This document shows, piece after piece, positions 16,031 to 24,225 of a DNA stretch of 34,713 bases; within the stretch, counting starts at the first letter, position 1, and each line of letters starts with the position of its first letter. Made by a program: the position numbers and the translations under genes. The DNA comes from Mogibacterium sp. (GTDB lineage: Bacteria; Bacillota; Clostridia; Peptostreptococcales; Anaerovoracaceae). The DNA is taken from assembly GCA_017505405.1 (NCBI GenBank), contig JAFVPI010000041.1, forward strand, positions 1 through 34,713, written 5' to 3'. The notes beneath the pieces are model-generated. The model was given only the letters and a program-made list of their open reading frames with translations. It ran no database searches and was not told where the DNA came from.

Positions 16031-18025
16031 TTAGCAGAAGAATCCCTTCTTTTCAAGGACTTTGACGATGGCACGGCCTTCTTCCGTACCCTCGATGATC
16101 CTTCTCTGTCTCTTGGAGTCGCCGATGTTCATGAGCTCGACATCAGGGAATTCTTCCTTGAGCATGTCGAGTACCGGATTGTTGGACTTGAGTCCCATGC
16201 AGATGCATCCGTAATCGAACTCAACTTCTTCCATGCTTCCGTCCGGATTCTTGACCACGAAGCAGTCAGGCTTTACTTCCTGAAGAGCTGTGGACGGTCT
16301 CTGGTGTACGTTGTACTTATTCATCAGATCAACGATGCTGACCTTTGTGATAGGATCGAGTGCCGGTCCGACGATATACGGTAGCATCTCGATTACCGTG
16401 GTGTCCGCTCCTCTAGGCGCAAAGAATTCCACTACATCCAGTCCTACGGCGCCGGCGCCGATAACAACGACCTTCTTGCCTGTGCAGTCCTCAGGATAGT
16501 TGTCCAGATTGTCGATAACGCCGAGAACTGTCTGCACTTTGCCTTTGCCTACGTTTTCCTTGAGTCCAGGGATAGGGAGGATCAGTGGCAGCGAACCTGT
16601 TGAGTTCACGATGATGTCCGGATTCAGAGTCCTGATGAACTCAGGAGTGGCCTCTGTGTTCAGGAAGACGTGCAGGTTGTGGAGCTTCTTGATCCTTCTC
16701 TCGAGGTAATCAGGGAAGTCTCTGAGTCTGCTCTTGTCAGGGAACTTCGAGATCTCGTATGCGAGTCCGCCGAGATGGTCAGCCTTTTCGATAAGGAATG
16801 CCGTGCAGCCGACCTCAGCAGCTGTGCATGCTGCTTCCATTCCGGCTGTACCGCCGCCGATAACAACAACGTTGCATGGCTTGTTGACCTTGAGCTTCTT
16901 ATATTCTTCTCCCTCAATTACTGCAGGGTTTACGGTACATCTGATAGGTCTGTTGTTCTGGATACGGTTTCCTGCGCATCCGATGTTGCAGCTGATGCAT
17001 TTTCTGATGTCGCACACATCACCGAATTCAACCTTGTTTACCCAGTCAGGGTCTGCGATCAGGCCTCTGCCGATGCCGATGAAGTCAGCGTCGCCTCTTT
17101 CGAGGATATCGTTGGCTACCTTAGGGTCTCTGATGTTGCCCATCGTGACTACCGGTTTGCCGAATCTTTCCTTAACAGCCTTTGCGAGGTATGCTCTCCA
17201 GCCGTCAGGATAGCAGTTGCTGTCGATCTGATACTGCAGGGAAGGGTTGAGAGCAGCAGATACGTTGTATACGTCGACTTCGTCACCGAAGTACTGCAGA
17301 TACTCGAGGCAGTCGTCGAGGTTGTTGCCGCCCTCAAGGAACTCGTCAGCACTGATTCTTGCGAGGATAGGGATGAAAGGTCCTACCTGCTTTCTGACTT
17401 CGTCGATGACCATTCTGGCAAGACGTGCTCTGTTCTCTGCGCATCCGCCGAATTCATCAGTTCTCTTGTTGTAGATAGGCGAGAGGAACTGGCTGATGAG
17501 GTATGAATGTCCGCAGTGGACCTCGATTGCATCAAATCCTGCCTGAACAGCGCGCTTTGCAGCCTCACCGTATTTCTTTACGATAGCTTCGATCTCATCC
17601 TTTTCGAGTGGGCGAGGTGCCTCTCCGCCAAGCTTCGACGGAACTGTCGAAGATGAAACTGTCGGAACTCCTGTACGTGCCGACGAGGCAGATGCTCCTG
17701 CGTGGTTGATCTGTACGGCAATGAGTCCGCCCTCACCATGGACTGCTTCAGTCAGCTTGTAGAGTTTCGGCATGAACATGTCGTGGTCGAGTCTGAGCTG
17801 GCTTGTTCCGTTGGAGCCTGTAGGGAAGTCTACGCAGACGTTTTCAACGATGATCAGGCCTGTGCCGCCTTTGGCTCTGAGCCTGTAGTAGTTGATATGA
17901 TCGTCGTTGATCCCTCCGTCCGGATCAGCGTAGTTAGTGCCCATAGGAGTCATTACGACTCTGTTCTTTAAAACTGTTTTTCTTACTGTGATAGGTTCGA
18001 AAATGTTTGGATAATCCTTCTTCAT
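16031..18025 (-). CDS. NADH:flavin oxidoreductase, Fe-S/FAD old-yellow-enzyme type (enoate reductase-like)
   Basis: 664 residues, the normal length for the 2,4-dienoyl-CoA reductase/BaiCD-type group. Residues 1 to about 340 are the FMN-binding TIM barrel, with EVHCGHSYLISQFLSP (His170, His173, Tyr175) and NKRTDEFGG. A [4Fe-4S] site follows: Cys343, Cys346, Cys350 and Cys363. Then come an FAD-type Rossmann motif (VVIGGGTAG, 387-395) and a second nucleotide motif (VVVIGAGAVG, 519-528). Family members pass electrons from NAD(P)H through FAD and the cluster to FMN and reduce an activated C=C bond. GGAGGGAG precedes the start. It lies downstream of a LysR gene that is divergent from quinate/shikimate genes, so an unsaturated hydroaromatic intermediate such as 3-dehydroshikimate is a reasonable but unproven substrate. 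Confidence 0.9.
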   Translation of the reverse strand: MKKDYPNIFEPITVRKTVLKNRVVMTPMGTNYADPDGGINDDHINYYRLRAKGGTGLIIVENVCVDFPTGSNGTSQLRLDHDMFMPKLYKLTEAVHGEGGLIAVQINHAGASASSARTGVPTVSSSTVPSKLGGEAPRPLEKDEIEAIVKKYGEAAKRAVQAGFDAIEVHCGHSYLISQFLSPIYNKRTDEFGGCAENRARLARMVIDEVRKQVGPFIPILARISADEFLEGGNNLDDCLEYLQYFGDEVDVYNVSAALNPSLQYQIDSNCYPDGWRAYLAKAVKERFGKPVVTMGNIRDPKVANDILERGDADFIGIGRGLIADPDWVNKVEFGDVCDIRKCISCNIGCAGNRIQNNRPIRCTVNPAVIEGEEYKKLKVNKPCNVVVIGGGTAGMEAACTAAEVGCTAFLIEKADHLGGLAYEISKFPDKSRLRDFPDYLERRIKKLHNLHVFLNTEATPEFIRTLNPDIIVNSTGSLPLILPIPGLKENVGKGKVQTVLGVIDNLDNYPEDCTGKKVVVIGAGAVGLDVVEFFAPRGADTTVIEMLPYIVGPALDPITKVSIVDLMNKYNVHQRPSTALQEVKPDCFVVKNPDGSMEEVEFDYGCICMGLKSNNPVLDMLKEEFPDVELMNIGDSKRQRRIIEGTEEGRAIVKVLEKKGFFC

Positions 18026-18069
18026 TTTGTACTCCCTCCGGTGGTTGTCTGCTGCCTTGTGGTAATTTA

Positions 18070-18098
18070 ATGATAAAAAAATAACAGGCGAAAGTAAA
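18070..18098 (-). promoter_or_regulatory. Possible promoter for the reductase gene
   Basis: On the minus strand TTTACT (18098-18093) and TATCAT (18075-18070) are separated by exactly 17 nt, about 45 nt before the start codon. The -35 box lies within the loop of the LysR terminator, so termination and re-initiation would overlap. Confidence 0.4.
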
Positions 18099-18119
18099 AT
18101 ATCTTTCTTGCCTGTTATT
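18073..18119 (-). terminator. Intrinsic terminator of the LysR gene
   Basis: Perfect 10-bp arms 18080-18089 and 18110-18119 plus an inner GAAAG/CTTTC pairing. On the minus strand the stem is followed by a run of T. It separates the regulator from the reductase gene downstream. Confidence 0.75.
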
Positions 18120-18162
18120 GATAGCCTGAAGGTATCAGATGGAAGAAATCAATATCATCTGC

Positions 18163-19071
18163 TTATATAATTACTTTAAGCGATGCCTGATCAAGCTCGG
18201 ATCCGCTGATCATGAAATCTATGAATCGTTTGGTAGCCGGCATCAGGTAATGGTTCTTCTGCCACACGATATTTACGTAATGTGTAAGATCTGCGTCAGA
18301 CACGCTGTGTATCTTCAGATATTTATCATTAAGGATATCTACTTTAGCGACAAGGGCTATGCCGAACTGTTCACGGACCAGAGCCTGGATGGAATTTTCA
18401 TCAGAGCACTCACACAGGATATCCGGCTTGATTCCCAGGTTGCGATAAAGCCGCTTAGTATATCCGCCAAGAGCTGAAACACGGTCATATCCAATTACAG
18501 GATAGCGGCCCAGTTCGTTTATGGAAAGCTTATCTTCTGAGGCAAGAGGATGCTCATTGGAAGTTATTATCACCATTTCCTGCTTAATGATAGGAACAAA
18601 TTCGAGCTCTTCTTCATTTTCTGAGTATGCGCAGAATCCCACATCAAGCTTTCCGTTTTTTATTTCTCTTATTATTGATGACGTCCTGTTCTGCGTAAAA
18701 CCGAATGTCACATGCTCGTTGCCCGGAATGTCGAGAAAGGAACGTACCTTGTGAGGAATGTAATAGTTTGCCAGAGGGAAAACATAGCCAATATCTATAC
18801 GGCCTCCTGAAGTGGATATTTCCTTCATTTTATATACAGCTATATCGCACTCCTCAAGTATACGGTTGGCGTACTCAAGAAAAAGCCTTCCGCTTCCTGT
18901 CAATGCAATGCCTCTTCCCGCACGTTCAAACAACACGACTCCGAGTTCATCCTCGAGAGAGTCTATGGACCTGGAAAGGGAAGGCTGAGAGATATATAAC
19001 TCTTCCGCTGCTGCCCGGAAATTCTGCAGCCGGGCTACAGCCTGAAAATATCTGAGCTGATTCAGAGTCAT
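18163..19071 (-). CDS. LysR-family transcriptional regulator
   Basis: 302 residues, standard for the family. The N-terminal winged helix-turn-helix is clear (LNQLRYFQAVARLQNFRAAA, then ELYISQPSLSRSIDSLEDEL), followed by a periplasmic-binding-protein-like effector domain from about residue 90. It is divergently transcribed from the quinate/shikimate-type dehydrogenase at 19336 with a 264-nt gap that holds a LysR-type dyad. It is therefore the likely regulator of that operon and perhaps of the reductase gene behind it. The expected effector is a pathway intermediate. Confidence 0.93.
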   Translation of the reverse strand: MTLNQLRYFQAVARLQNFRAAAEELYISQPSLSRSIDSLEDELGVVLFERAGRGIALTGSGRLFLEYANRILEECDIAVYKMKEISTSGGRIDIGYVFPLANYYIPHKVRSFLDIPGNEHVTFGFTQNRTSSIIREIKNGKLDVGFCAYSENEEELEFVPIIKQEMVIITSNEHPLASEDKLSINELGRYPVIGYDRVSALGGYTKRLYRNLGIKPDILCECSDENSIQALVREQFGIALVAKVDILNDKYLKIHSVSDADLTHYVNIVWQKNHYLMPATKRFIDFMISGSELDQASLKVII

Positions 19072-19146
19072 TTTTTCACCTCGTTTATGCTGATTTCATA
19101 CATTAATAGCGTCTGTAACAGATATTACCACAAAGAATCGCATATT

Positions 19147-19163
19147 GATACGCTGAAGCTATC
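19147..19163. promoter_or_regulatory. Putative LysR-binding dyad (GATA-N9-TATC)
   Basis: GATA (19147-19150) and TATC (19160-19163) form a T-N11-A dyad in the divergent intergenic region. Its centre at about 19155 lies about 65 bp upstream of the start site predicted from the -10 box at 19208-19213, the classic place of a LysR recognition site. Confidence 0.5.
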
Positions 19164-19183
19164 GATTTTCGCATTATATGGCA

Positions 19184-19213
19184 TTGGACTCTATCAAAAG
19201 CAATCGTTAAAAT
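19184..19213 (+). promoter_or_regulatory. Putative promoter of the dehydrogenase operon
   Basis: TTGGAC (19184-19189), 18 nt, TAAAAT (19208-19213). The hexamers are imperfect, as expected of an activator-dependent promoter. A further dyad, GTTAAAA (19206-19212) and TTTTAAC (19235-19241), overlaps the -10 region and start site and could be a second operator. Confidence 0.5.
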
Positions 19214-19335
19214 ATAAACAAGAAATAGTTATTGTTTTAACGAAGTTGTCTTCTGACTTGTGGTAAATCGAAGACAGTACCGGGAGAGGCATATGAACAA
19301 TGCCTGAAAAACGATCATAAAAGGAGAAAAAAACA

Positions 19336-20214
19336 ATGGCAGAAAGAATCACAGGACATACCGAACTTATCGGTCTTATGGCTTATCCTATCCGTCACTC
19401 CAGCTCGCCTGCTATGCAGAACGAAGCATTCGCAGAAGTAGGAGCTGATTATGCATACCTTGCATTTGAGGTCGGCGCTGACGAGATCGAGGATGCCGTA
19501 AAGGCTATCCGCACTCTCAAAATGAGAGGTTCCAACGTATCGATGCCTAACAAGACTCTGGTTGGTCAGTACCTCGATGAGCTGGACCCTGCTGCTGAAC
19601 TCTGCGGCGCAGTAAACACCATCGTAAATGACAACGGCCACCTGAAGGGATATATCACAGACGGTATCGGATTCATGGCAGCTCTGAAGGACAACGACAT
19701 CGATCCGATCGGCAAAAAGATGACCATCGTAGGAGCCGGCGGTGCTGCTACAGCAATTGAGATCCAGGCTGCTCTTGACGGAGTTGCTGAGATCTCCATC
19801 TTCAACATCAAAGACAAGTTCTATGAAGTAGGAGAGGACACAGTAAAGAAAATCAACGAGAGAACAAACTGCAAGGCAAAGATGTTTGATCTCGCAGATA
19901 CTGAGGCTCTCCGCGCAGAGATGGCAGACAGCTACCTCTTCGTTAACGCTACCGGAGCAGGAATGAAGCCGCTCGAGGACGTTTCCGTAGTTCCTGACAA
20001 GAGCTTCTTCAGACCTGAGCTCATCGTTGTAGATGTTCCTTACGGATGCCTTCTGACAAAGATGAGAAAGATGGCCAAGGAAGTCGGCTGCAAAACAATG
20101 AACGGCCTCGGAATGATGCTCTTCCAGGGCGCAGCAGGATTCGAGCTCTGGACAGGCAAACCAATGCCTATCGAGCACATGAAGGAAGTCCTTGGCATCA
20201 GCTATGACGACTGA
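19336..20214 (+). CDS. Quinate/shikimate dehydrogenase, YdiB type
   Basis: 292 residues. It resembles E. coli YdiB much more than biosynthetic AroE: LIGLMAYPIRHSSSPAMQN, then LKMRGSNVSMPNK, an IVGAGGAATA Rossmann motif and GMMLFQGAAGFELWTGKPMP. Predicted function is NAD(P)-dependent oxidation of shikimate or quinate to the 3-dehydro form, reversible. Substrate residues Ser22/Ser24, Lys73, Asn94 and Asp109 are present, equivalent to Lys71 and Asp107 of YdiB. The usual N-T-D motif is I-T-D here (Ile107). An AAGGAG site precedes the start by 10 nt. First gene of an operon with the MFS permease (50-nt gap) and dehydroquinase. Codon use is strongly biased, similar to the trigger factor gene, which suggests high expression. 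Confidence 0.9.
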   Translation: MAERITGHTELIGLMAYPIRHSSSPAMQNEAFAEVGADYAYLAFEVGADEIEDAVKAIRTLKMRGSNVSMPNKTLVGQYLDELDPAAELCGAVNTIVNDNGHLKGYITDGIGFMAALKDNDIDPIGKKMTIVGAGGAATAIEIQAALDGVAEISIFNIKDKFYEVGEDTVKKINERTNCKAKMFDLADTEALRAEMADSYLFVNATGAGMKPLEDVSVVPDKSFFRPELIVVDVPYGCLLTKMRKMAKEVGCKTMNGLGMMLFQGAAGFELWTGKPMPIEHMKEVLGISYDD

Positions 20215-20264
20215 TCAGCAACAAAAAAACAGTAATTATCAATGGAAAATGAGAGGAAATAATC

Positions 20265-21479
20265 ATGTCAAATAAAAAGTATTTACCAAGTGTAATAGTT
20301 CTTTATCTGAACTACTTCCTGCACGGTATCGGCTGCTCCATCCTTGGACAGGCGGTCATCAAAGACGCACTTGCTGCAAGCTGGAACGTTGAGGCAATGG
20401 CTATCACAGCTATCGCAGCTGCACTCGGACTCGGAAGACTTATCGCTCTTCCTTTCGCCGGTCCTCTTTCGGACAAGCTCGGCCGCAGATTTTCGACAGC
20501 ATTCGGCGGATTCGCTTATGCAGTATATCTGATAGGCCTTGCAATGGCATTCAACGCAGGCGGCGGCACAGGCTACAGGATCGCTTACATCTGCGCTATC
20601 GTAGGCGGAATCGCAAACTCTTTCCTCGACACTGGAATCTATCCTGCTGTTGCTGAGATCATCAACAAGGCTCCTGGAGTTGCAACAATGGGAATCAAGT
20701 TTGCTATCTCCGGATCGCAGCTGCTTCTCCCGTTCTTCCTGGGAATCGCAGTAGGACAGACAGCCGGCGGACTCGTAAGCTACAACACACTGTTCTACGC
20801 AGTAGGTATCTGCTACCTCGTACTCATGGGACTGATCCTCTTCTTCCCTCTGCCTGATTCAGATCAGAAGGCTGAGAAGAAGGAAGGACTCATTGAGGGA
20901 ATCAAGAAGGCAAACTTCTCCGCAGGTTCGATCGCAATGATCCTCATCGGATTCACATGCACAGGTACATTCCAGCTCTGGCTGAACTGCGCACAGAACT
21001 TCGCAAAGGACGTTGTAGGCTGGGCTGAGCCTGGTATCATGCAGACTTTCTATTCAGCAGGAACAATGATCGGACTTATCGTAACAGCTGCTCTGACAAA
21101 GAAGGTCAAGGACGTAAGATTCATCATGATCTATCCGGCAATCTGCGCTCTGATGATGGTTGCAGTGCTGATGATACCTTCACAGGCAATGTGCAAGATC
21201 GGTTCTTTCGTGATCGGCTGGGCCGGTGCAGGCGGACTTCTGCAGATCGCAACAGCTGTATGCAACATGCTCTTCCCTAAGATCAAGGGAACAGTTACAG
21301 CTCTCGTCATGATCGCTTCATCGCTCTGCAACTACACGATCCTGACAGCTGCTGCTTCGATGACTCCGTCCGGAGTTATGACAATGAACATCGTACTCAC
21401 AGCTATCGGCGTACTGCTTGGTGTCTTCGTTAACAAGAACTACTCCAAGATGCTTGAAGCTGCTGAGAAATCCGCATAG
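20265..21479 (+). CDS. MFS permease, probably for quinate/shikimate-type acids
   Basis: 404 residues, about 12 hydrophobic helices with the central loop at about 200-225 (SDQKAEKKEGLIEGIKK). The loop between helices 2 and 3 carries the MFS signature GPLSDKLGRR. A GAGAGG site precedes the start. The substrate cannot be read from the protein; position between a YdiB-type dehydrogenase and a dehydroquinase points to a hydroaromatic acid symporter. Confidence 0.85.
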   Translation: MSNKKYLPSVIVLYLNYFLHGIGCSILGQAVIKDALAASWNVEAMAITAIAAALGLGRLIALPFAGPLSDKLGRRFSTAFGGFAYAVYLIGLAMAFNAGGGTGYRIAYICAIVGGIANSFLDTGIYPAVAEIINKAPGVATMGIKFAISGSQLLLPFFLGIAVGQTAGGLVSYNTLFYAVGICYLVLMGLILFFPLPDSDQKAEKKEGLIEGIKKANFSAGSIAMILIGFTCTGTFQLWLNCAQNFAKDVVGWAEPGIMQTFYSAGTMIGLIVTAALTKKVKDVRFIMIYPAICALMMVAVLMIPSQAMCKIGSFVIGWAGAGGLLQIATAVCNMLFPKIKGTVTALVMIASSLCNYTILTAAASMTPSGVMTMNIVLTAIGVLLGVFVNKNYSKMLEAAEKSA

Positions 21480-21506
21480 TCATACTTAACAGAAAGGAAG
21501 GGAAAC

Positions 21507-22268
21507 ATGAACACTGTTAAGGTCAGAAACGTTGTAATCGGTGAAGGCATGCCAAAGATCTGCGTGCCGATCGTAGGAGTAACTAAAGAAGCAATCCTCG
21601 AGGAAGCAAAAGCAATCACAAAACTCCCTGCAGACGTGGTGGAGTGGAGGATCGACTGGTTCGAGAACGTATTCGACTTCGCTGCTCTTGAGGATGTAAT
21701 GAAGGGCCTCCGTGAGGTTCTCGGAGATATGCCTATCCTGATGACATTCCGTACTTCCAAGGAGGGCGGAGAGAAGGCCATTGAGGATGAAGTATATGCT
21801 GACATCAACATAAGGGCTGCTCAGACAGGATATGTTGACATGGTAGACGTTGAAGTCTTCACAGGTGACGAGATCGTTAAGAAGATCATCGACGGCGCGC
21901 ATGCTGCAGGCGTAAAGGTCGTAGCATCCAACCACGATTTCTTCAAGACACCTGACAAGGACGATATCGTAGGCCGTCTCCGCAAGATGCAGGATCTCGG
22001 TGCAGATATCCCTAAGATCGCTGTTATGCCGCAGAACAAGAAAGATGTTCTTACTCTTCTTGCTGCAACTGAAGAGATGGCAAATGAGTATGCAGACCGT
22101 CCTATCATCACGATGTCGATGGCAGGCACAGGCGTCATCAGCCGTCTTGCAGGTGAAGTGTTCGGTTCAGCGCTGACATTCGGAGCAGCTGCAAAGGCAT
22201 CGGCTCCTGGTCAGATGGGAGTAGAGGATCTTAAGCAGGTACTCACACTTCTGCACGGAGCACTCTAG
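21507..22268 (+). CDS. aroD: 3-dehydroquinate dehydratase, type I
   Basis: 253 residues, full length. Residues match the known numbering of type I enzymes: Glu46 and Arg48 (EWRID), Arg82 (TFRTSKEGG) with Glu86, His143 (SNHDF), the Schiff-base Lys170 (IPKIAVMP), Arg213 (ISRLAG) and Gln236 (SAPGQ). It interconverts 3-dehydroquinate and 3-dehydroshikimate through a covalent imine, with syn elimination of water. The type I enzyme can serve biosynthesis or catabolism; location behind a YdiB-type dehydrogenase and MFS permease favours the catabolic role here. The start follows AAAGGAAGGG, 27 nt after the permease. Confidence 0.93.
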   Translation: MNTVKVRNVVIGEGMPKICVPIVGVTKEAILEEAKAITKLPADVVEWRIDWFENVFDFAALEDVMKGLREVLGDMPILMTFRTSKEGGEKAIEDEVYADINIRAAQTGYVDMVDVEVFTGDEIVKKIIDGAHAAGVKVVASNHDFFKTPDKDDIVGRLRKMQDLGADIPKIAVMPQNKKDVLTLLAATEEMANEYADRPIITMSMAGTGVISRLAGEVFGSALTFGAAAKASAPGQMGVEDLKQVLTLLHGAL

Positions 22269-22281
22269 CTAATTGCTTACA

Positions 22282-22326
22282 CATGCCCCGTCTCAGACGA
22301 CATACGTCCCTCCGGGGCGGGGCATG
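22282..22326 (+). repeat. G+C-rich stem-loop between aroD and the TRAP genes
   Basis: CATGCCCCG (22282-22290) pairs perfectly with CGGGGCATG (22318-22326) around a 27-nt loop that can itself fold. The tail CTTTATAG is a poor T-tract, so it is more likely a partial terminator or an RNA-processing or stability element that sets different levels for the two halves of the operon. Confidence 0.55.
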
Positions 22327-22347
22327 CTTTATAGAAAGGATAAAGCC

Positions 22348-22923
22348 ATGACAAAAGTTATTAAATGGCTTGATCATAATCTGGAAGAATTCATTCTTAC
22401 ACTGTTGCTGCTTGCAATGGCAGTGATCATGGGGGTTCAGGTCTTCTCCAGATTTGCACTGAAAGCTTCGCTGTCATGGACTGAGGAGCTCACAAGGTAT
22501 CTGTTCATATGGGCAGGCTTTCTGAGCGTCAGTTACTGCAGCAAAAGGTGCATATCGATCAAGATAGAACAGTTCGTGGCAAAGTTCTCAAGGCGTACGA
22601 AGGCTATTATAAAGCTGGTCAATCATACGATAGAGCTGGCGTTTTTCTTCTACATGATACCATTTGCTTTTTCGTACATGATGTCAGCAGTAGAAAGCGG
22701 GCAGGTAAGCCCGGCTCTGGGTATACCTATGTACTATATCCAGGCAGCGCCTTTCGTATCGTTCATACTGGTAGCTTTCAGGATAATCCAGAGATGGATC
22801 ATAGAACTCAAGGTATCACTTGGAATGAAAGTCTATGACCCGGCTCATCCTGAACGCAATACTCCTGAATCATTCGTAGAGGCAGGTCAGCCGGTATCTG
22901 CGGCTGATGCCGGAAAGGAGTAG
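22348..22923 (+). CDS. TRAP transporter small membrane subunit (DctQ type)
   Basis: 191 residues from ATG 22348, which has GAAAGGA 8 nt upstream; the longer frame from 22273 includes the stem-loop and lacks a site. Four membrane helices, with the typical SLSWTEELTRYLFIWAGFLS near the second. DctQ subunits pair with the large DctM subunit to form the transport channel of a sodium-driven tripartite system. Two nt separate it from DctM. Confidence 0.9.
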   Translation: MTKVIKWLDHNLEEFILTLLLLAMAVIMGVQVFSRFALKASLSWTEELTRYLFIWAGFLSVSYCSKRCISIKIEQFVAKFSRRTKAIIKLVNHTIELAFFFYMIPFAFSYMMSAVESGQVSPALGIPMYYIQAAPFVSFILVAFRIIQRWIIELKVSLGMKVYDPAHPERNTPESFVEAGQPVSAADAGKE

Positions 22924-22925
22924 CG

Positions 22926-24215
22926 ATGCCGGTAGGATTATTGTTCATACTGTTCGTGGTATTCCTAATAATAGCAATACCTGTAGGCATTACACTTGGC
23001 ATAACTGCCGTATTGCCTCACATATTCGATCCGTCGTTCACAGTTGGGGCAAAATACCTCATCAGAGCGATGTTCGGCGGACTCGACAGCTTCCCGCTGC
23101 TGGCGGTCCCGATGTTTGTTCTATCGGGCATCATCATGGCAAAGGGAGGCATATCCCGTAAGATATTCGATATATTCGCATACTTCTTCGGCAGATTCAC
23201 TGCCGGAATGCCTTGCGCGGTCATAGTAACATGCCTGTTCTACGGCGCGATCTCCGGATCGGCTCCGGCGACCGTTGCTGCCGTAGGCAGCATGACCATC
23301 CCGATCCTGATCGGGCTGGGCTACGACAAGACATTCTCGACATCTGTCGTAGCGGTCGCCGGCGGACTCGGCGTGATCATTCCGCCTAGCATCCCGTTCA
23401 TCATGTACGGAATGGCTTCCGGCGCATCTGTAAGCGATCTCTTCCTTGCGGGTATCATTCCGGGCCTTGTTATCGCTGCGCTCCTTATGGGATTCTCCGT
23501 GTTCTACTGCAAAAAGAACGGAGAAGACAAGGCCAGAATAGAAGCTGAGATCGGAAAGCTCCATGAAAAAGGCTTCGGCAAGGTATTCAGGGAGAGCTTC
23601 TGGGCGATACTCAGCCCTGTGATCGTGCTTGGATGCATCTACTCGGGCATAACATCACCGACAGAGGCAGCTGTAATATCGGTATATTACGCACTGATAG
23701 TCAGCCTGTTCATCTATAAGGAGATAAAGTTCAAAGACCTTTGGGGCATTCTCGTAGAAGCCATAAAGACCTTTACGCCGATACTGTTCATACTGGCTGC
23801 ATCGACGGCTTTCTCCAGGGTGCTTACACTCATGCAGGTGCCTCAGACGGTCAGCTCGTTCATACTCGGCAACTTCTCGAGCAAGGTGATCATACTGCTT
23901 GTCATAAACGTGTTCCTGCTCATCGTGGGCATGGTCATGGATACGACACCTGCGATACTGATCCTTACACCGATTCTGCTGCCGATCGCGCAGGGTATAG
24001 GCATGGATCCTATCCAGTTCGGTGTGATCATGGTAGTAAACCTGGCTATAGGTTTCGTAACTCCGCCTATCGGAGTCAACCTGTTCGTAGCCAGTGCGCT
24101 GACGGACGTTCCGGTCATGGAGATCGCAAGAAAGGCGATGCCTATGATAGGACTCTTCCTTGTGGCATTGCTTCTGTTCACATTCGTGCCGGCGTTCTCG
24201 CTGTTACTGCTGTAG
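22926..24215 (+). CDS. TRAP transporter large membrane subunit (DctM type)
   Basis: 429 residues, multi-spanning, usual length. Family signatures include SGSAPATVAAVGSMTIP, GGLGVIIPPSIPFIMYG, SPTEAAVISVYYALIV and PPIGVNLFVAS near the end. It is the transport-catalysing subunit, coupling sodium entry to uptake of the substrate delivered by the binding protein. GGAAAGGAG lies just before the start. Confidence 0.93.
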   Translation: MPVGLLFILFVVFLIIAIPVGITLGITAVLPHIFDPSFTVGAKYLIRAMFGGLDSFPLLAVPMFVLSGIIMAKGGISRKIFDIFAYFFGRFTAGMPCAVIVTCLFYGAISGSAPATVAAVGSMTIPILIGLGYDKTFSTSVVAVAGGLGVIIPPSIPFIMYGMASGASVSDLFLAGIIPGLVIAALLMGFSVFYCKKNGEDKARIEAEIGKLHEKGFGKVFRESFWAILSPVIVLGCIYSGITSPTEAAVISVYYALIVSLFIYKEIKFKDLWGILVEAIKTFTPILFILAASTAFSRVLTLMQVPQTVSSFILGNFSSKVIILLVINVFLLIVGMVMDTTPAILILTPILLPIAQGIGMDPIQFGVIMVVNLAIGFVTPPIGVNLFVASALTDVPVMEIARKAMPMIGLFLVALLLFTFVPAFSLLLL

Positions 24216-24225
24216 GAGGTGCATC

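Noticed and set aside
16670..17506. A 278-codon open frame antisense to the reductase gene
   Set aside because: It is an overlapping frame of a well-supported conserved gene, has no family motifs and reflects codon bias.
19336..22268. Shikimate-pathway biosynthetic aroE-aroD cluster
   Set aside because: The dehydrogenase is YdiB-like, the cluster has a permease and a divergent LysR regulator, and other aromatic biosynthesis genes are absent.
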